Assembly (NCBI GenBank): GCA_012064415.1
Contig: SSNU01000163.1
Coordinates: forward strand, 434,001 to 498,000
Direction of reading: 5' to 3'
From: Gyrodactylus bullatarudis
Taxonomy: Eukaryota > Platyhelminthes > Monogenea > Gyrodactylidea > Gyrodactylidae
Length of the DNA stretch: 64,000 bases
In this document: one piece after another, positions 46,089-56,919 of the stretch
How the letters are laid out: every line of letters starts with the position of its first letter
Position numbering within the stretch: position 1 is the stretch's first letter
Notes under the pieces: model-generated
What the model was told of the DNA's origin: nothing
Seen by the model: the letters and a program-made list of their open reading frames with translations, nothing else
Database searches by the model: none
Position numbers and translations under genes: made by a program

Positions 46089-48223
46089 CTGTACGCTTTT
46101 TTTTAAATCTAATTTGACCAGCTTACCTGACGACCCAACTCCCTGATCATTCACAATCAAGGGAGAAGGTGAAAATTCCCAAAAGACATTTTTATTCTTC
46201 ATCGACATTTTTTGTGATTCTGTTTTTATAAGGAATAAATTTTTAGAGATTCTCATAAAAAAAAACCTACTCACAAGTACGCGTTAAAGACTTGCAATTC
46301 AAATTTTAATTTCTCGAGTCCAAATCAATCACAGCCCTAAAAGATCATTGATTCCTCTTCTCCTGTTGAAAGTGTTCTACTCTCGGCTTACTTTTGAAAC
46401 AGCAACATCAACCTTGACTGGGTTTATTTTCTGAATATCGCTGGTTCATTATCGAATCTTTTCATTCACACATTAAAGCTAATTGATATATTCATATTTG
46501 GTCTAGGAAAATTCGTCAATTTTACTGAAATTCTGATAAATATCAGAAAAGGGAAAATAATTCGTATAAAATGACGATTTATATTGTTTTTTGTCTAGCC
46601 TAATTTCGTTGTGGAAATTCTCATCCATATTTTAGCTACAGCTTCAGCTAGGAGCACGAGTTGATGAGTTTTTATTGTTAATGAGAAAAAAAGATGGATT
46701 AATTAAGCGAGGAAAATCAATTAACAAATAATAATAATAATGGAAAATTGATGCCTACCTTAACTGACGGACGTACACACAGATCTCTCAGGGGACATTA
46801 ACGGAAAGATTACACACACATAAAGGACAGGCAGATTAAGGCCTTCTTCTAATCACTTTTCGGTGAAGGGGAGATGGGGAATGACTTTATCTTCTGCTTT
46901 TCGTGTATGAACTCTATAGGGAGAGGGCCTATGATGTGCGAGTAGATTAGTTTCTCCTGGAAATTGACCATTAAGCCATTTTTAAAATAAATCTTTTCAA
47001 GCGTGTACGAATAACTTTGAGAGGAAAGAAGCCAGTTGTCAGATTCACTTGACTGGGCATGAAAAGAGAGACATGTTAACAGAGTATACTAGAATAACTC
47101 GACACTCTGCCAAAAAATATACGCTAATTCATTCAACCTTCTTATAGCCAATCTGTAGTACTTGATGGCAAGTTAATCTAATCATAACGAAGCAGCGTTC
47201 CCAATTGTATAGAAGAGTTCATATTGATTGATTAAATGCGTACAAAAGATTCACTTTACACCTTTTTTGCGAATTCAAGTTGAAATTATAAAGGTTTTAA
47301 ATTTGAAAATTTTCATAATTTTGTTTATCTCTTCGGTGAAGCATAAAAAGATATTTTGAAGCGAAATTTGGTGAGATTAAATTTATTATATCGACGGGCG
47401 ATTTTTGTAATTTTAGAAAATTTATTTATTTTAGAAAAGCATATAGAATACCTATTTCACTTAAAATTAGTCAAATAATTTTTCGACATGTCAAACATTA
47501 GAATAGAGAAAATGTCAAACTGGGAGTCATAGAGACTATACTGTATATATATTAGTTGGGACCTCCCTTCAAGACTATCGTTGACTGGAAAAGTTTCAAC
47601 TACAGACAAGGAGAAAACACACATAAGAGACCAATTATCACCATCATTGTTTAGCTAGAAATAATAAACTGTATTTTGTATTTGTAAATGAAAATGTACA
47701 ACATGTGTGTGTGTGAGTTCATAATCTTTAAAGGTAAGTGGATTGTGTTTTTTTATTCTTTTATTACTTTGATCAGATGCTCACATGGCATCCCTTTTAT
47801 ATTGAGGGGAGAGATACTTTTTCTTTCAATCATTTGTTCAGAATATTTTTCATTTGTATTTTTACAATTTTTCTTTTTTCATGGTCGATGTCACCTCGTC
47901 GATTCTCTGAAATTGACAAGGGAGAAGTGAAACTCTGATTGTGAAAAGATATAGTCGAAATAAGAATGATTCTATGGAATCATTGAAGAAACAATTTTAA
48001 TGAATGTAGTAAAAAGTTAGAAGTTGGGAATCTATGATTTCTACAAATTCCCATTTTTTGAATTATTAGGCGGACATTTTTATTGATTTGAAATTTTGAT
48101 CCTTGAAAACACCTTTGAGCCCCACAATATTAAACCAATAAAAATTTCCAGGACATATTTTTCTTGGAAATCTTGATTTAGATTTGATATTTTTGTAATA
48201 ATTCATAGATTCCCGACTTTATA
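46089..48223. other. Intergenic between Msx and ABCD4
   Basis: A 2.1-kb region between convergent genes. Short open frames near 47688-47938 are AT-biased, lack recognisable motifs and are probably chance. A short (GT)n tract lies near 47704-47714. Confidence 0.5.
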
Positions 48224-51200
48224 TCAATTAGCTAAGCTTTTTGAAGAAACAATCTACAATCGACGGTTTTTATTGAAGAACCAAAAAGTAGTTACTCACT
48301 AAAACATGTGTATGAAATCTTTTCAGCGATGTCCTATGTCCAATATTGAGCATGCTGATTTTCTTGTCCGAGATGTACTGCATAAGGGCATCTTCGCGTA
48401 CAGAGTCCACTTGACTGGTGCCTTCATCCATGAGGATCAACTTCAAGTCTTCGTGTAGTAGGGCGGCGCATATTAACAAGCATTGCATTTCGCCTTGAGT
48501 GAAAAGTCGACTAATAAGGAGACAAGGGCTTCAACAATCCAATCTGCCAAGTACGTATTTGTACGTATTATATAGTGAATGGAAAGCTTACTCATTACGA
48601 TAACAAGAGGTGTGATCATTGCTGGGAGGTATCTCAATGTCTTTCGAGTCGAAGCCATCAGTGGGCCTGGGATAATTGGATTTGATGAGGCGTATATCTT
48701 TCAATATTCTAATGGCTTTAATGCGTTCGTCTACTGTGCAGGAGAAGCGTTCTTCGCCTAGAAAGTCTTTTAAACTTGAGAATAATTTCGTATAGGTGTT
48801 GATGGAACTTGCCCATTTTATCATTGAGTTTATTGAATAATTCAGCGTAGGTGTGCTCCCATTTCATGGACCATCTCAAAGTGCAAAGGCCCAGCTCGAG
48901 GAGGAATTCTTTGTTGGTATTGAAACAAATGTCAGCATCTTTGGCGTAGTTTTGAGTGTACTGGCGAATGAAATCGACAAAATGGTCTAACCAGGGCGAC
49001 GGAAAAGTGTAGAGAGTTTGAGGAATGAATAAAATCTAAATGGTAAATAATGAAACTACTTCAAAGTAAACTCATAATTTTAAAAGTTACTTTTTTCTCC
49101 GACCAAAATATACTCTCATAGTAGGCGGGTTCACGTTCGAGGAATCTCGTGTAAAAGAAAGACTCTTCCAACATACCAAAGAATGAACTTTTCCCACATC
49201 CATTTCTACCCTCAATTATGATACTTTCGCCTTCGCGAACTTCAAAATTTATCCCTAGTGAATGAAGATGGTGATTGGAGAGACGACATACTCTTGATCA
49301 AAACATCCCCATTTGCAGGGTTGATGACATCGAGATCTCTAACTTTCAACAGGGTCTCATCCTCCAACTTTAAATGATCCGGATTACGAATGTTCTTGAG
49401 ATGAGTGAGTCCTATTGCCACGTTATCAAGGGTTCCATCCTCATTTCTAGGTAAGAGGAGTTATTACAAAGACTGAAGTAAAAATGGTACCGACGTACTT
49501 TTTCATCAGGGCATCCTTTTCATCGGCACGATCAACAGCTTCGAACAGCTCTTTGAGTCTACCGGTTGGGGATAATGATAACAAATAGTTCATATCATGA
49601 TACTGAATTAAAGACTCACCTTATGTAGCCAATTTTGAGGGCAGGCCATTTTCCCCATCCGTTATAGACATGATACAAATTACCCAACTGATGCAAGCAT
49701 ATATCCAAGGCCTATAAATAAAGTTTAAATCTTTTGCATTAACAAGTTTTAGGAAAGAATTAATTTGCATCTATAGAAACTTGAAATGTAGTTTCAAATG
49801 GATCTGAGCTTAGGGACATCCTTGATTCTTCTATTATTTATAATTGGTGTAATATAAAGATGTAAAATTAACTACTACATGGGTTTTGTGTAAAATATCC
49901 CTTTTTGCCAATGGATCAGCACCCAGCGACCAAAGATATATTACATCCGTTCATCTCAGGGTTATACCATCCTATATAGTGCCCTCCTACATCTCAGATT
50001 CCGTTTCCAGATTAACTTGAATATTTTTAAAAACATGAAAATTTCCTCTATTTGTAATTAGTAATTACTAATTACTTATACAAATTTATCCCAGAGAACT
50101 TTGATTTATTTTGTAATTATTTTGCTTAAATGCATGGATTTATTTTCTTGTCAAATAAAAATCTATTATATATATATATTATCTCTCAATAGTTTTAATC
50201 ATTACAGAGAATAAGGACTAGAGAGACCAGAGATAGAAATAAAATGTTGTCATTAGTTGTTGTTCTCCAAATCTTTCTGAGTGATACTATTCTTGACATG
50301 TTGCTAGAATTTTCATGAGAATTATTACTCCTCACGAAAATAATTTTCCTATTCAAAATTGAATGCCATGTTTTTTTATATTCTTATCTGGGCTAATAAG
50401 CCCTTTTCAAATGAATGCAAGTGAGAGTTTAGATTTTTTAAAATTACATATTAGTCAATATACCGTCTATGAGGAGTCCTCATTGAGGAATGAATATGTC
50501 CATATATGAATATGTGTATAAGCAGGGATGTGGATACCCGAATCAATTTCACTGGTCATGGTTTGATTTCATTCTGAAAAAGATGCTATTTTGTGACCAC
50601 CCTGATCACTGATAATGAGTTTGGTCTGTGAATGTTCTCTCTTTCATTGCTTTTTGTTAATAAATTTATCGAGAAGACTCACATATTCTACTTCAGCAGC
50701 AATGTTGGCATCATCAGAAAAGGTCAAAATCTTGGTACTAATGGAAACATGGAGTGCGATTATTGCGATAAGGAAATAGATCCGGGCAATAAATGTGAGG
50801 AAGCCTACAGTCGAAAATTGGTTTAGTAAGTTCCTTAAAAATGAGTAGAAAAAAGAGGGTAGAAGTCTTTTTGGCCAGTGCTCTCTGGTGTGTTCTCTGA
50901 TAATTATGAGAGGTCAACAGGAAAAATTAGCATGAAACAGGAAATGAGTTCTTATCACATCTATAGTAGTAAATACAATAAAGATATTTTTGAACTTTGA
51001 ATTGAAAAATTTTGCTGATTTCACAGTGAGAAAAGGATCACAATAAGATAAGAAACCCGATTATCACCATAAAACTTTAGATAATTGGTCATTTCTCTGG
51101 GTTACTTGTATCATCAAAATTTTCCAGTGGGGAAAATGATCAAAAAATCAAAATCTAAATTCCAAAAAATCTTGAGAATATTTTTTTTTAATTCATAAAT

Positions 51201-52651
51201 TCTCATCTTTAAATTTAACTAAGTTTAGTATTGGATCACGTGATGATTCTACTCTAATAAATATAGTTTCATACACGATATCTAGTAGTAGCTATTCGAA
51301 CTATTTATTTTGTAAACAGATCAAATTGGAAGCAACAATTCCCCTGGAAGATGAAAAAAAAAAACAAAAAAACCAATTTGGTCAGTGTGCTACAATGATT
51401 GATTCAAAAAAATTTGAATGACAGAATCAACTCTCTCGACTCTGGAAATGGTTCAAATGAAATTTAATTGAAATTTTCAATCGAACACCTTTTGTCGTGT
51501 GTGCCACACATTGAACATCATCATCATCATCAAGTAATAGTAGAAAAGTTATCTTTCGCATACATTTACGCATAACACAATGGCAACTGTTTTGTATGAT
51601 TCTGTAAACTTTTTCAGAAAAAATAAGCAAGCTTATTCTACACTCTATATATATAATAGTAATAATTTATAATCAGTTATGCCAATCAATCTGGTCGAGA
51701 GATTGATCGAAAGATTCATTCAGTTTTTGACAATCTGTCAAGATGAAAAAAATTTCACAAGTTGACACCAGTAACAGAAGAGAGATTGAAGATTGAAAAT
51801 ATGAAGGAGAGAGAGGCTTACCCTCATTGATTGCATCCTTGTTAATGTAGTTTTGGTTTTTGTACAACATTCTATTCAAGAGTACCTCCAGAGATCTATA
51901 CTCAATACGAAAGAGATTGAGATTGGAAATTGTCTTGTAGCGAGTTCGTAGCATAGCATGATTGTATCGAAATTCACCATTCACAATGATCAAAGATTGC
52001 CTTGCCTGGGCTGTGTATTCGGCTAGGAACTTTTGGACTATGGAGAAAATTGCCATAATACAAAAGGCAATAATGGGCATATGATATCCAATCTTGTGGT
52101 ATGCCAGATAGGTGTAATAGGCCACGTTAATGGGAAAGATTGTCAACAGGTTGTAGCAGGACACTAGGTTTGAGAGGAAAACCTGGGTTTCCTCCGTGAT
52201 TCGTTCATCTCTATAAAGGGCAGTTGAATTTTGGTTTTATGTAGTACTTACGGGTTGTCAATTTTCTTTTCAATGATAAATCTATACATTCGCCGTTTGA
52301 CAAATAATTCTTGCATATTCCTTATCAAAATGTCTCTCAACTCCATAACAGCATATCCATTAATTAGAAAAGAGGAGATTTTAAACTAAAAATACTCGAA
52401 AGATTCAAATTACCAGCAAATTGGCGATAACGAAGCCAATACTTGCTGTGATTTCTGTGTTAAACTCGTTTGGCCTTTGACTCAGTGTAGCTGATCGAAT
52501 ATTCTTTCTATTTTCCAGATACTTTGCATCAAGAAAAAGGTCTAAACAAGATAATATCAACAAGATTCTTACCTAAGATGCCAAGGGAAATTTGTGAAAT
52601 CAACAAGAAAAACACTCTAGGGACTAGAAATAATTTCCATAGACTTTTCAT
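48224..52651 (-). CDS. ABCD4: ABC transporter subfamily D, ABCD4-like
   Basis: Many exons read from 52651 to about 48224. The N-half matches the ABCD membrane domain, with KKIDNPDERITEETQVF (like the family's DxxDNPDQRI motif), YYTYLAYHKIGYHMP and GEFRYNHAMLR. A hidden exon at 50804-50683 supplies a membrane helix (IARIYFLIAIIALHVSIS); its antisense strand is also open. The nucleotide-binding domain has Walker A GRNGCGKSS, a Q-loop in FIPQTLYTFPSPW, Walker B LILMDEGTS and the H-loop Gly-His-Arg. The signature reads FTQGEMQ, where human ABCD4 has LSPGEMQ. ABCD4 is a lysosomal half-transporter needed for cobalamin release with LMBRD1, which is why its signature diverges from peroxisomal ABCD1-3. 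Introns range from 28 nt to about 1 kb. The last exon (after a 46-nt intron) may instead be read through to a stop at 48270. Confidence 0.75.
50277..50460 (+). repeat. Fragment of the PFK-intron MITE family in an ABCD4 intron
   Basis: Shares TGACATGTTGCTAGAATTTTCAT, CACGAAAA.AATTTT and GGGCTAA.AAGCCC-type words with 18776-18960 in the same order. It seems to be the left half of the family, again inside an intron. Confidence 0.6.
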
Positions 52652-52755
52652 TGGGCCCCAATCTGAATTCAAAAATCTACCAAGGTTCTTTTAAAACAAA
52701 ATCTATTATTGGAAATAAATCATGTTTAAATAGTATCAGTGGTTATGTTCAATTT

Positions 52756-54004
52756 TTAACCTGGCCTCCAATTTTCTGATTCTGAACCTTCAATAACGAT
52801 TCCATTGTCCGATAGGTCTGTCTTTAATATGTAACCAACACATTGGGGAGTTATATTCAAATCTTTTTGATCATACTTTGGTTTTAAGAAATGAAATATA
52901 CGCATTGTAGATATTCCTAAACCAAGGACCTCGTGATCATCTAAATTGAAATGACATGAATACAAATTTACCTTCTTCAGCTTGCTTAACAACATTGATG
53001 ATGTCTTTTTTCAACATTTCATTATCAACCGAGTCAATGTAGACTTTTTCATTCTTGTTAATATTCATAATCCATCCTAATTTGATCAAGTGATTCAGAC
53101 ATGATCCAACTAGCTCTTCGAAGCTGTTATATCCGAGGGGAGAGATGCTCTTCGAGTTTAGGAACGTCAATTCTAAATTCCCTTGTACGCCTTCTGTTTC
53201 CTCGCTAATAGATTGAACAATTATCTTTTCTTTCAACTGATAGTACTCGTACAAATCCTTACATTCTTTTAGTTGAATGAGACTGGTTACTGAGAAATTT
53301 GAAAGGCGCATATCTTTAATAAGTTTATACAATGCTTTCGAGGCATCAGAGAGAAAACTCTTATTCTGGCTTGAAATAATATTCTGAGAGAGTTTGAGTA
53401 CATCAGGACATTTTTTGTAAAAGTTTTCACGTAGATAGTGAGTTAAAATTTTAAATTTTTCATGCTCAACTTTTGAAATTATTCGTAATTGATAGACACG
53501 TATTGCTTTACGGCCAAGGTCACTTCTGATACGACCGATAGCCTGAATTAAATCTCCTTCGTTTATTGTTTGATCATTGACAACATTTTTAATGCATTTG
53601 TAAAGTTCTGAATCTTCGGTTTGCTCAATCTTTGCTTTATACCAATACTCACACTTAACAGAGCACTCATTTTCATAAACTAATCAAATACAATTTATAA
53701 TTGAGTTACTTTCAAATGAAATCTTCTTGTCATCACAGTAAACTGAAGACGCAAGACCAACGACATGAACTGTCATGACAAATCGCTCATAATGTTTGTA
53801 AATTTCATCGATTTCGTTTAGCCTCTCAAGCTGAGAAATTTCCTTTGGTGTCAGAAATAAGTCATGATTAGTAATTTCATCTAGAATGATAGTTTCACTG
53901 TTTGGTAAACGAAGGCTGAAATCTTGCATAAAAGTATTTGTGAATGATTCATTAATATTATGGATTAAAGTTTTGTTGAACCACAAACTGTGTCCTAACT
54001 CCAT
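52756..54004 (-). CDS. STN1: CST complex subunit STN1 (OBFC1)
   Basis: Three exons (54004-53710, 53679-52972, 52940-52756) give 395 residues, against 368 in human. The N-terminal OB-fold has FVMTVHVVGLASSVYCDDK, VKCEYW and EGDLIQAIGRIRSDLGRKAIRVYQL, in the order of the STN1 motifs (VLGTVIGV, INCICW, GDTIRVRGSI). The C-terminal winged helices match in layout, with FEELVGSCLNHLIKLGWI and the IRP-like MRIFHFLKPKY ending. STN1 works with CTC1 and TEN1 at telomeres and stalled forks, where CST recruits DNA polymerase alpha-primase. Similarity is moderate and rests on pattern rather than long identity. Introns are 30 and 31 nt. Its stop is 104 bp from the start of ABCD4 on the same strand. Confidence 0.7.
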
Positions 54005-55136
54005 TTTGAATTAGAAAAATTTGATAAATTTTTTCATTTTAATTTAAAATTTTTAAAGAAAATAACTTTTTTTAGATTTCAGTTGTTCAAATACTTTGTT
54101 CATTTGAAAATTTTCACGTGACTATATTTAATTTCTTTAGATTATTGCCTTCTATCAGAAAATACTACTACAACATAAAAGAGTTTTCTTCTTGATTTAA
54201 GCTAGTCACTAACCGTTTGTCTTAAGAGAATAATCACAATTTCGATGAAAGATTCACTATCTTCTCCAAGGGTTTAATAACACTAAATCACTTTTAACCA
54301 AAGTGACCCTAAATCTTCATTTATCTCATCTTGTATGAAAGACTATTTAAACCTCATTTTCAATCGCCTTCTCAGTTTTATATTATAAAATAATACTCCT
54401 ACTCATCAGTAATTACGCAAAAAAAGTTATTATCATCTGGTTTAACTCTAACACATTTTTTAGGAAGTTCAGTCACTGAACTTCAGTGTAATAAATTATT
54501 ACTGATAATATATTTGAAAAATTTGTAACTTAATTTTCGAAAGAATTTAAGTTTCTTTTTTGTGAATAAAAAATGATGTTCTACTAGAATTTAGCCGTGA
54601 GATCAATTATTTCGTCACTATAGTAATTGACTCACTACATGGCTCACTCAAATATTAGACTGACTGGTGTTGAAAATGAATTTGCTCACATCATTAATCA
54701 ATGCACCTCAAATTCAATCAAACTAAATTCTGATTAAATAGTCCGTAATCAAGATCACTCTGATAAATTTTTAAAATTTGCAATTATCTCATCTTTATTT
54801 ACCAAATTTTGATTCATTCATATCACAAGTGTACTCTTCGTATTATTATGACTATCAATAGGTTGAGTATTACTCAATGAGTTATTAGTTACATATTAAT
54901 CATTTCAGTATGCATGTGTGTGTGACAGACTGTAGCTCATACACACACACACCTTAGTGCCTGTTCATGTGCGAAAATAAATTTGAAATTAAAATTTCTA
55001 TAGAATTATGACCGAAAGAGTAATTAAAATTTTGGTGTACTATTTACTTGACGTTATTTACATTTTTAAAATTCAATCTGCGTCTTTCCAGCTCATAAAA
55101 CAGTTGAATTGTAAATTTTCTATTTTCAAATGTGTA
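54005..55136. other. Intergenic region upstream of STN1 and an acylated protein gene
   Basis: About 1.1 kb of AT-rich DNA between divergent genes, containing a (AC)n tract near 54940-54951. The open frame continues upstream of 55137 for about 130 bp but is AT-biased and hydrophobic, so I take it as 5' UTR. No gene was seen. Confidence 0.45.
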
Positions 55137-55661
55137 ATGGGTCAGAAGCAGACCAAATCTTCCAAGAAGAACACGGGCAAGGGAAATTCTAAGGATGGCT
55201 ACAAGGCCACTTCGGGAAAGCACTATGAGGATAAAAGCAAAGACCCAGGCTACAATGACAAAACCTCAATTGACGGCCAGACGCATGCTGATAAACGAGA
55301 GAGCTCCATAGGCTTCTTTGATAATTTGACCCTGTTTGGGGGGGACACAGACACTTATTATTATGAGGAAGGCAAGACTCAAATTAGAAATAACTCATCT
55401 GTAGCAGAACCTGTTTACGAGAACAACCATAATCACCAGAGGGGGAAGAGCAACGCCAAAAGCATCAAGACCACCAGGGCAACAACCAAAGTCATTACAA
55501 CCAAGGACTGGTCTGATGCCAGTGATGACGATGATGAAGATGGAGATGATGAAAGGGCCAGTGAGACTGACACAGAGGAGATTACAGCCAAAGATAAAAA
55601 GAACCTACTCACCCTGTTCCTTTTCTATCGCCTCGTTAGGGGAAACAATGAATTATTATGA
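55137..55661 (+). CDS. Acidic, low-complexity protein with N-myristoylation-type start
   Basis: A single-exon gene of 174 residues. I start it at the ATG of 55137 because this gives MGQKQTKSSKKNTGKG, a strong N-myristoylation consensus (Gly2, Lys4, Thr6 and following Lys cluster); the upstream in-frame extension is AT-biased. The protein is hydrophilic: a Lys-rich N-terminus, a central STRAND-like FFDNLTLFGGDTDTYYYEEG, a basic Asn/His/Arg stretch, and an acidic run (DASDDDDEDGDDE) with a short hydrophobic end. I do not recognise the family. A membrane-attached cytosolic adaptor is an inference only from the myristoylation signal plus basic cluster. Confidence 0.65.
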   Translation: MGQKQTKSSKKNTGKGNSKDGYKATSGKHYEDKSKDPGYNDKTSIDGQTHADKRESSIGFFDNLTLFGGDTDTYYYEEGKTQIRNNSSVAEPVYENNHNHQRGKSNAKSIKTTRATTKVITTKDWSDASDDDDEDGDDERASETDTEEITAKDKKNLLTLFLFYRLVRGNNELL

Positions 55662-55873
55662 ATGAAGATTCTACATTTCTATTTCTGAAATAAAATACCT
55701 TAATTTTTATATATATATCACTACTATTGAAAAGTATTTTTTATCCTTTTAGAGCTCTTGATATAAATCGATAGAGAAGAAAATATATTTCAATAGGATT
55801 GTCAATTTATTTACAAAAAAAGATAATTTCTGATCTTATGCATGGAAGGAGAGTTGTGAAACGATCATGGATC

Positions 55874-56038
55874 TCATTTTGGTCCATCCCAAAGGCCTAT
55901 GCCGCTTGATGGCCAATCGGGGCCAGAGTAATAGGGTTTTCCGCCACCAGAGTTATAGTCATTACAACAGCCTAACAACATGCTATAAGCGTAATTTGGA
56001 ATTTCAGGGGATCGCTTGGCACTTCCACTAGTTGACAT
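55874..56038 (-). CDS. 54-residue Gly/Pro/Trp-rich small protein
   Basis: A short open frame below usual ORF cut-offs. It starts MSTSGSAKRSPEIP, has a Gly-Cys-Cys-Asn-Asp core and ends DWPSSGIGLWDGPK. GC content (about 46%) is much higher than the AT-rich flanks, codon usage is like real genes here, and the composition (Gly, Pro, Tyr, Trp) is not that expected from AT-rich chance. No signal peptide is evident and I do not recognise a family. It is convergent with the gene ending at 55661. Confidence 0.5.
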   Translation of the reverse strand: MSTSGSAKRSPEIPNYAYSMLLGCCNDYNSGGGKPYYSGPDWPSSGIGLWDGPK

Positions 56039-56884
56039 GATGATTTACCCAATCTACGATTTGCGATTGTCCCGAGGTTTTTTTTTCTATCACCTTTTTT
56101 GAGAATGAATGAATTAATCAAGAGTTTACACGCGTGTCCTTGATCAGACCAGACCAGACCAGAGAGTGTGTGTTGAGTTCTCTCTTGTATTTCTAAGAAT
56201 TTGCTTTTTATTCACAGGTTTATATGACGTTCTAATGATGATGTACTTTTTTTCAATAACATCTGCGAATATTTTTGTAAATATATACATGAAAAATAAA
56301 AAAATATTTTTTCTTTCATGCAGCACAATTCAAAAGCCATGCTTTTTTTAGAAATGTACATTTTAGAATAACTCTCTCGAGTCACACATCAGCGTAAATT
56401 TACACTGGCTTCTTCTCTGCATTAAGCAGAAAAGAAGTCGTTATTTTTTCAAAAACTATCTAACTATATCGTGAAAAAGAAAATGTTTTTTCTCTCTATT
56501 CAATAACTGCAGAGAATGGCTTTAAACTAATGAAAGTGAACAAAACACTACACTCATCGGCAGGGCGAGAGCCTTTCGGCTAGCACTTGAATCGATCATT
56601 AGAAAAGTCTTTGACTAGCCGTTAATTTCAGTTCTACAAATTCTCTCTGTCTAATTAGTAGTAAATTATCTGTACTCATTAATCTTTCTTGAGAAGCGAA
56701 TTTGCTGGAAATGTTATGATCAAAGTTCAGAATTTGTTTCATGTTTCTCTTAAACGTTTTTTTATTTGAATGATAAAAACATAATCAAATGTCAAATAAC
56801 GATACAAATGGCAATAGTAAATGAAAAAATATCAACAACAGTGTCTTTCTATGCACGTGACCAGGATGGAGGTACATTTGTTTG

Positions 56885-56907
56885 GAGGGGAGGGGAGGGG
56901 GGAGGGT
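56885..56907 (+). other. G-quadruplex-forming tract
   Basis: Five G-runs of three to six bases (GGAGGGGAGGGGAGGGGGGA followed by GGG) lie just after the stop of the RhoGAP gene. The plus strand is G-rich, so the gene's mRNA would have the C-rich strand. Confidence 0.7.
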
Positions 56908-56919
56908 TTGGAAATTAAC

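Noticed and set aside
47688..47938. Two overlapping 66-80-codon frames between Msx and ABCD4
   Set aside because: Phe/Ile-rich with AT-driven composition; neither resembles a known protein.
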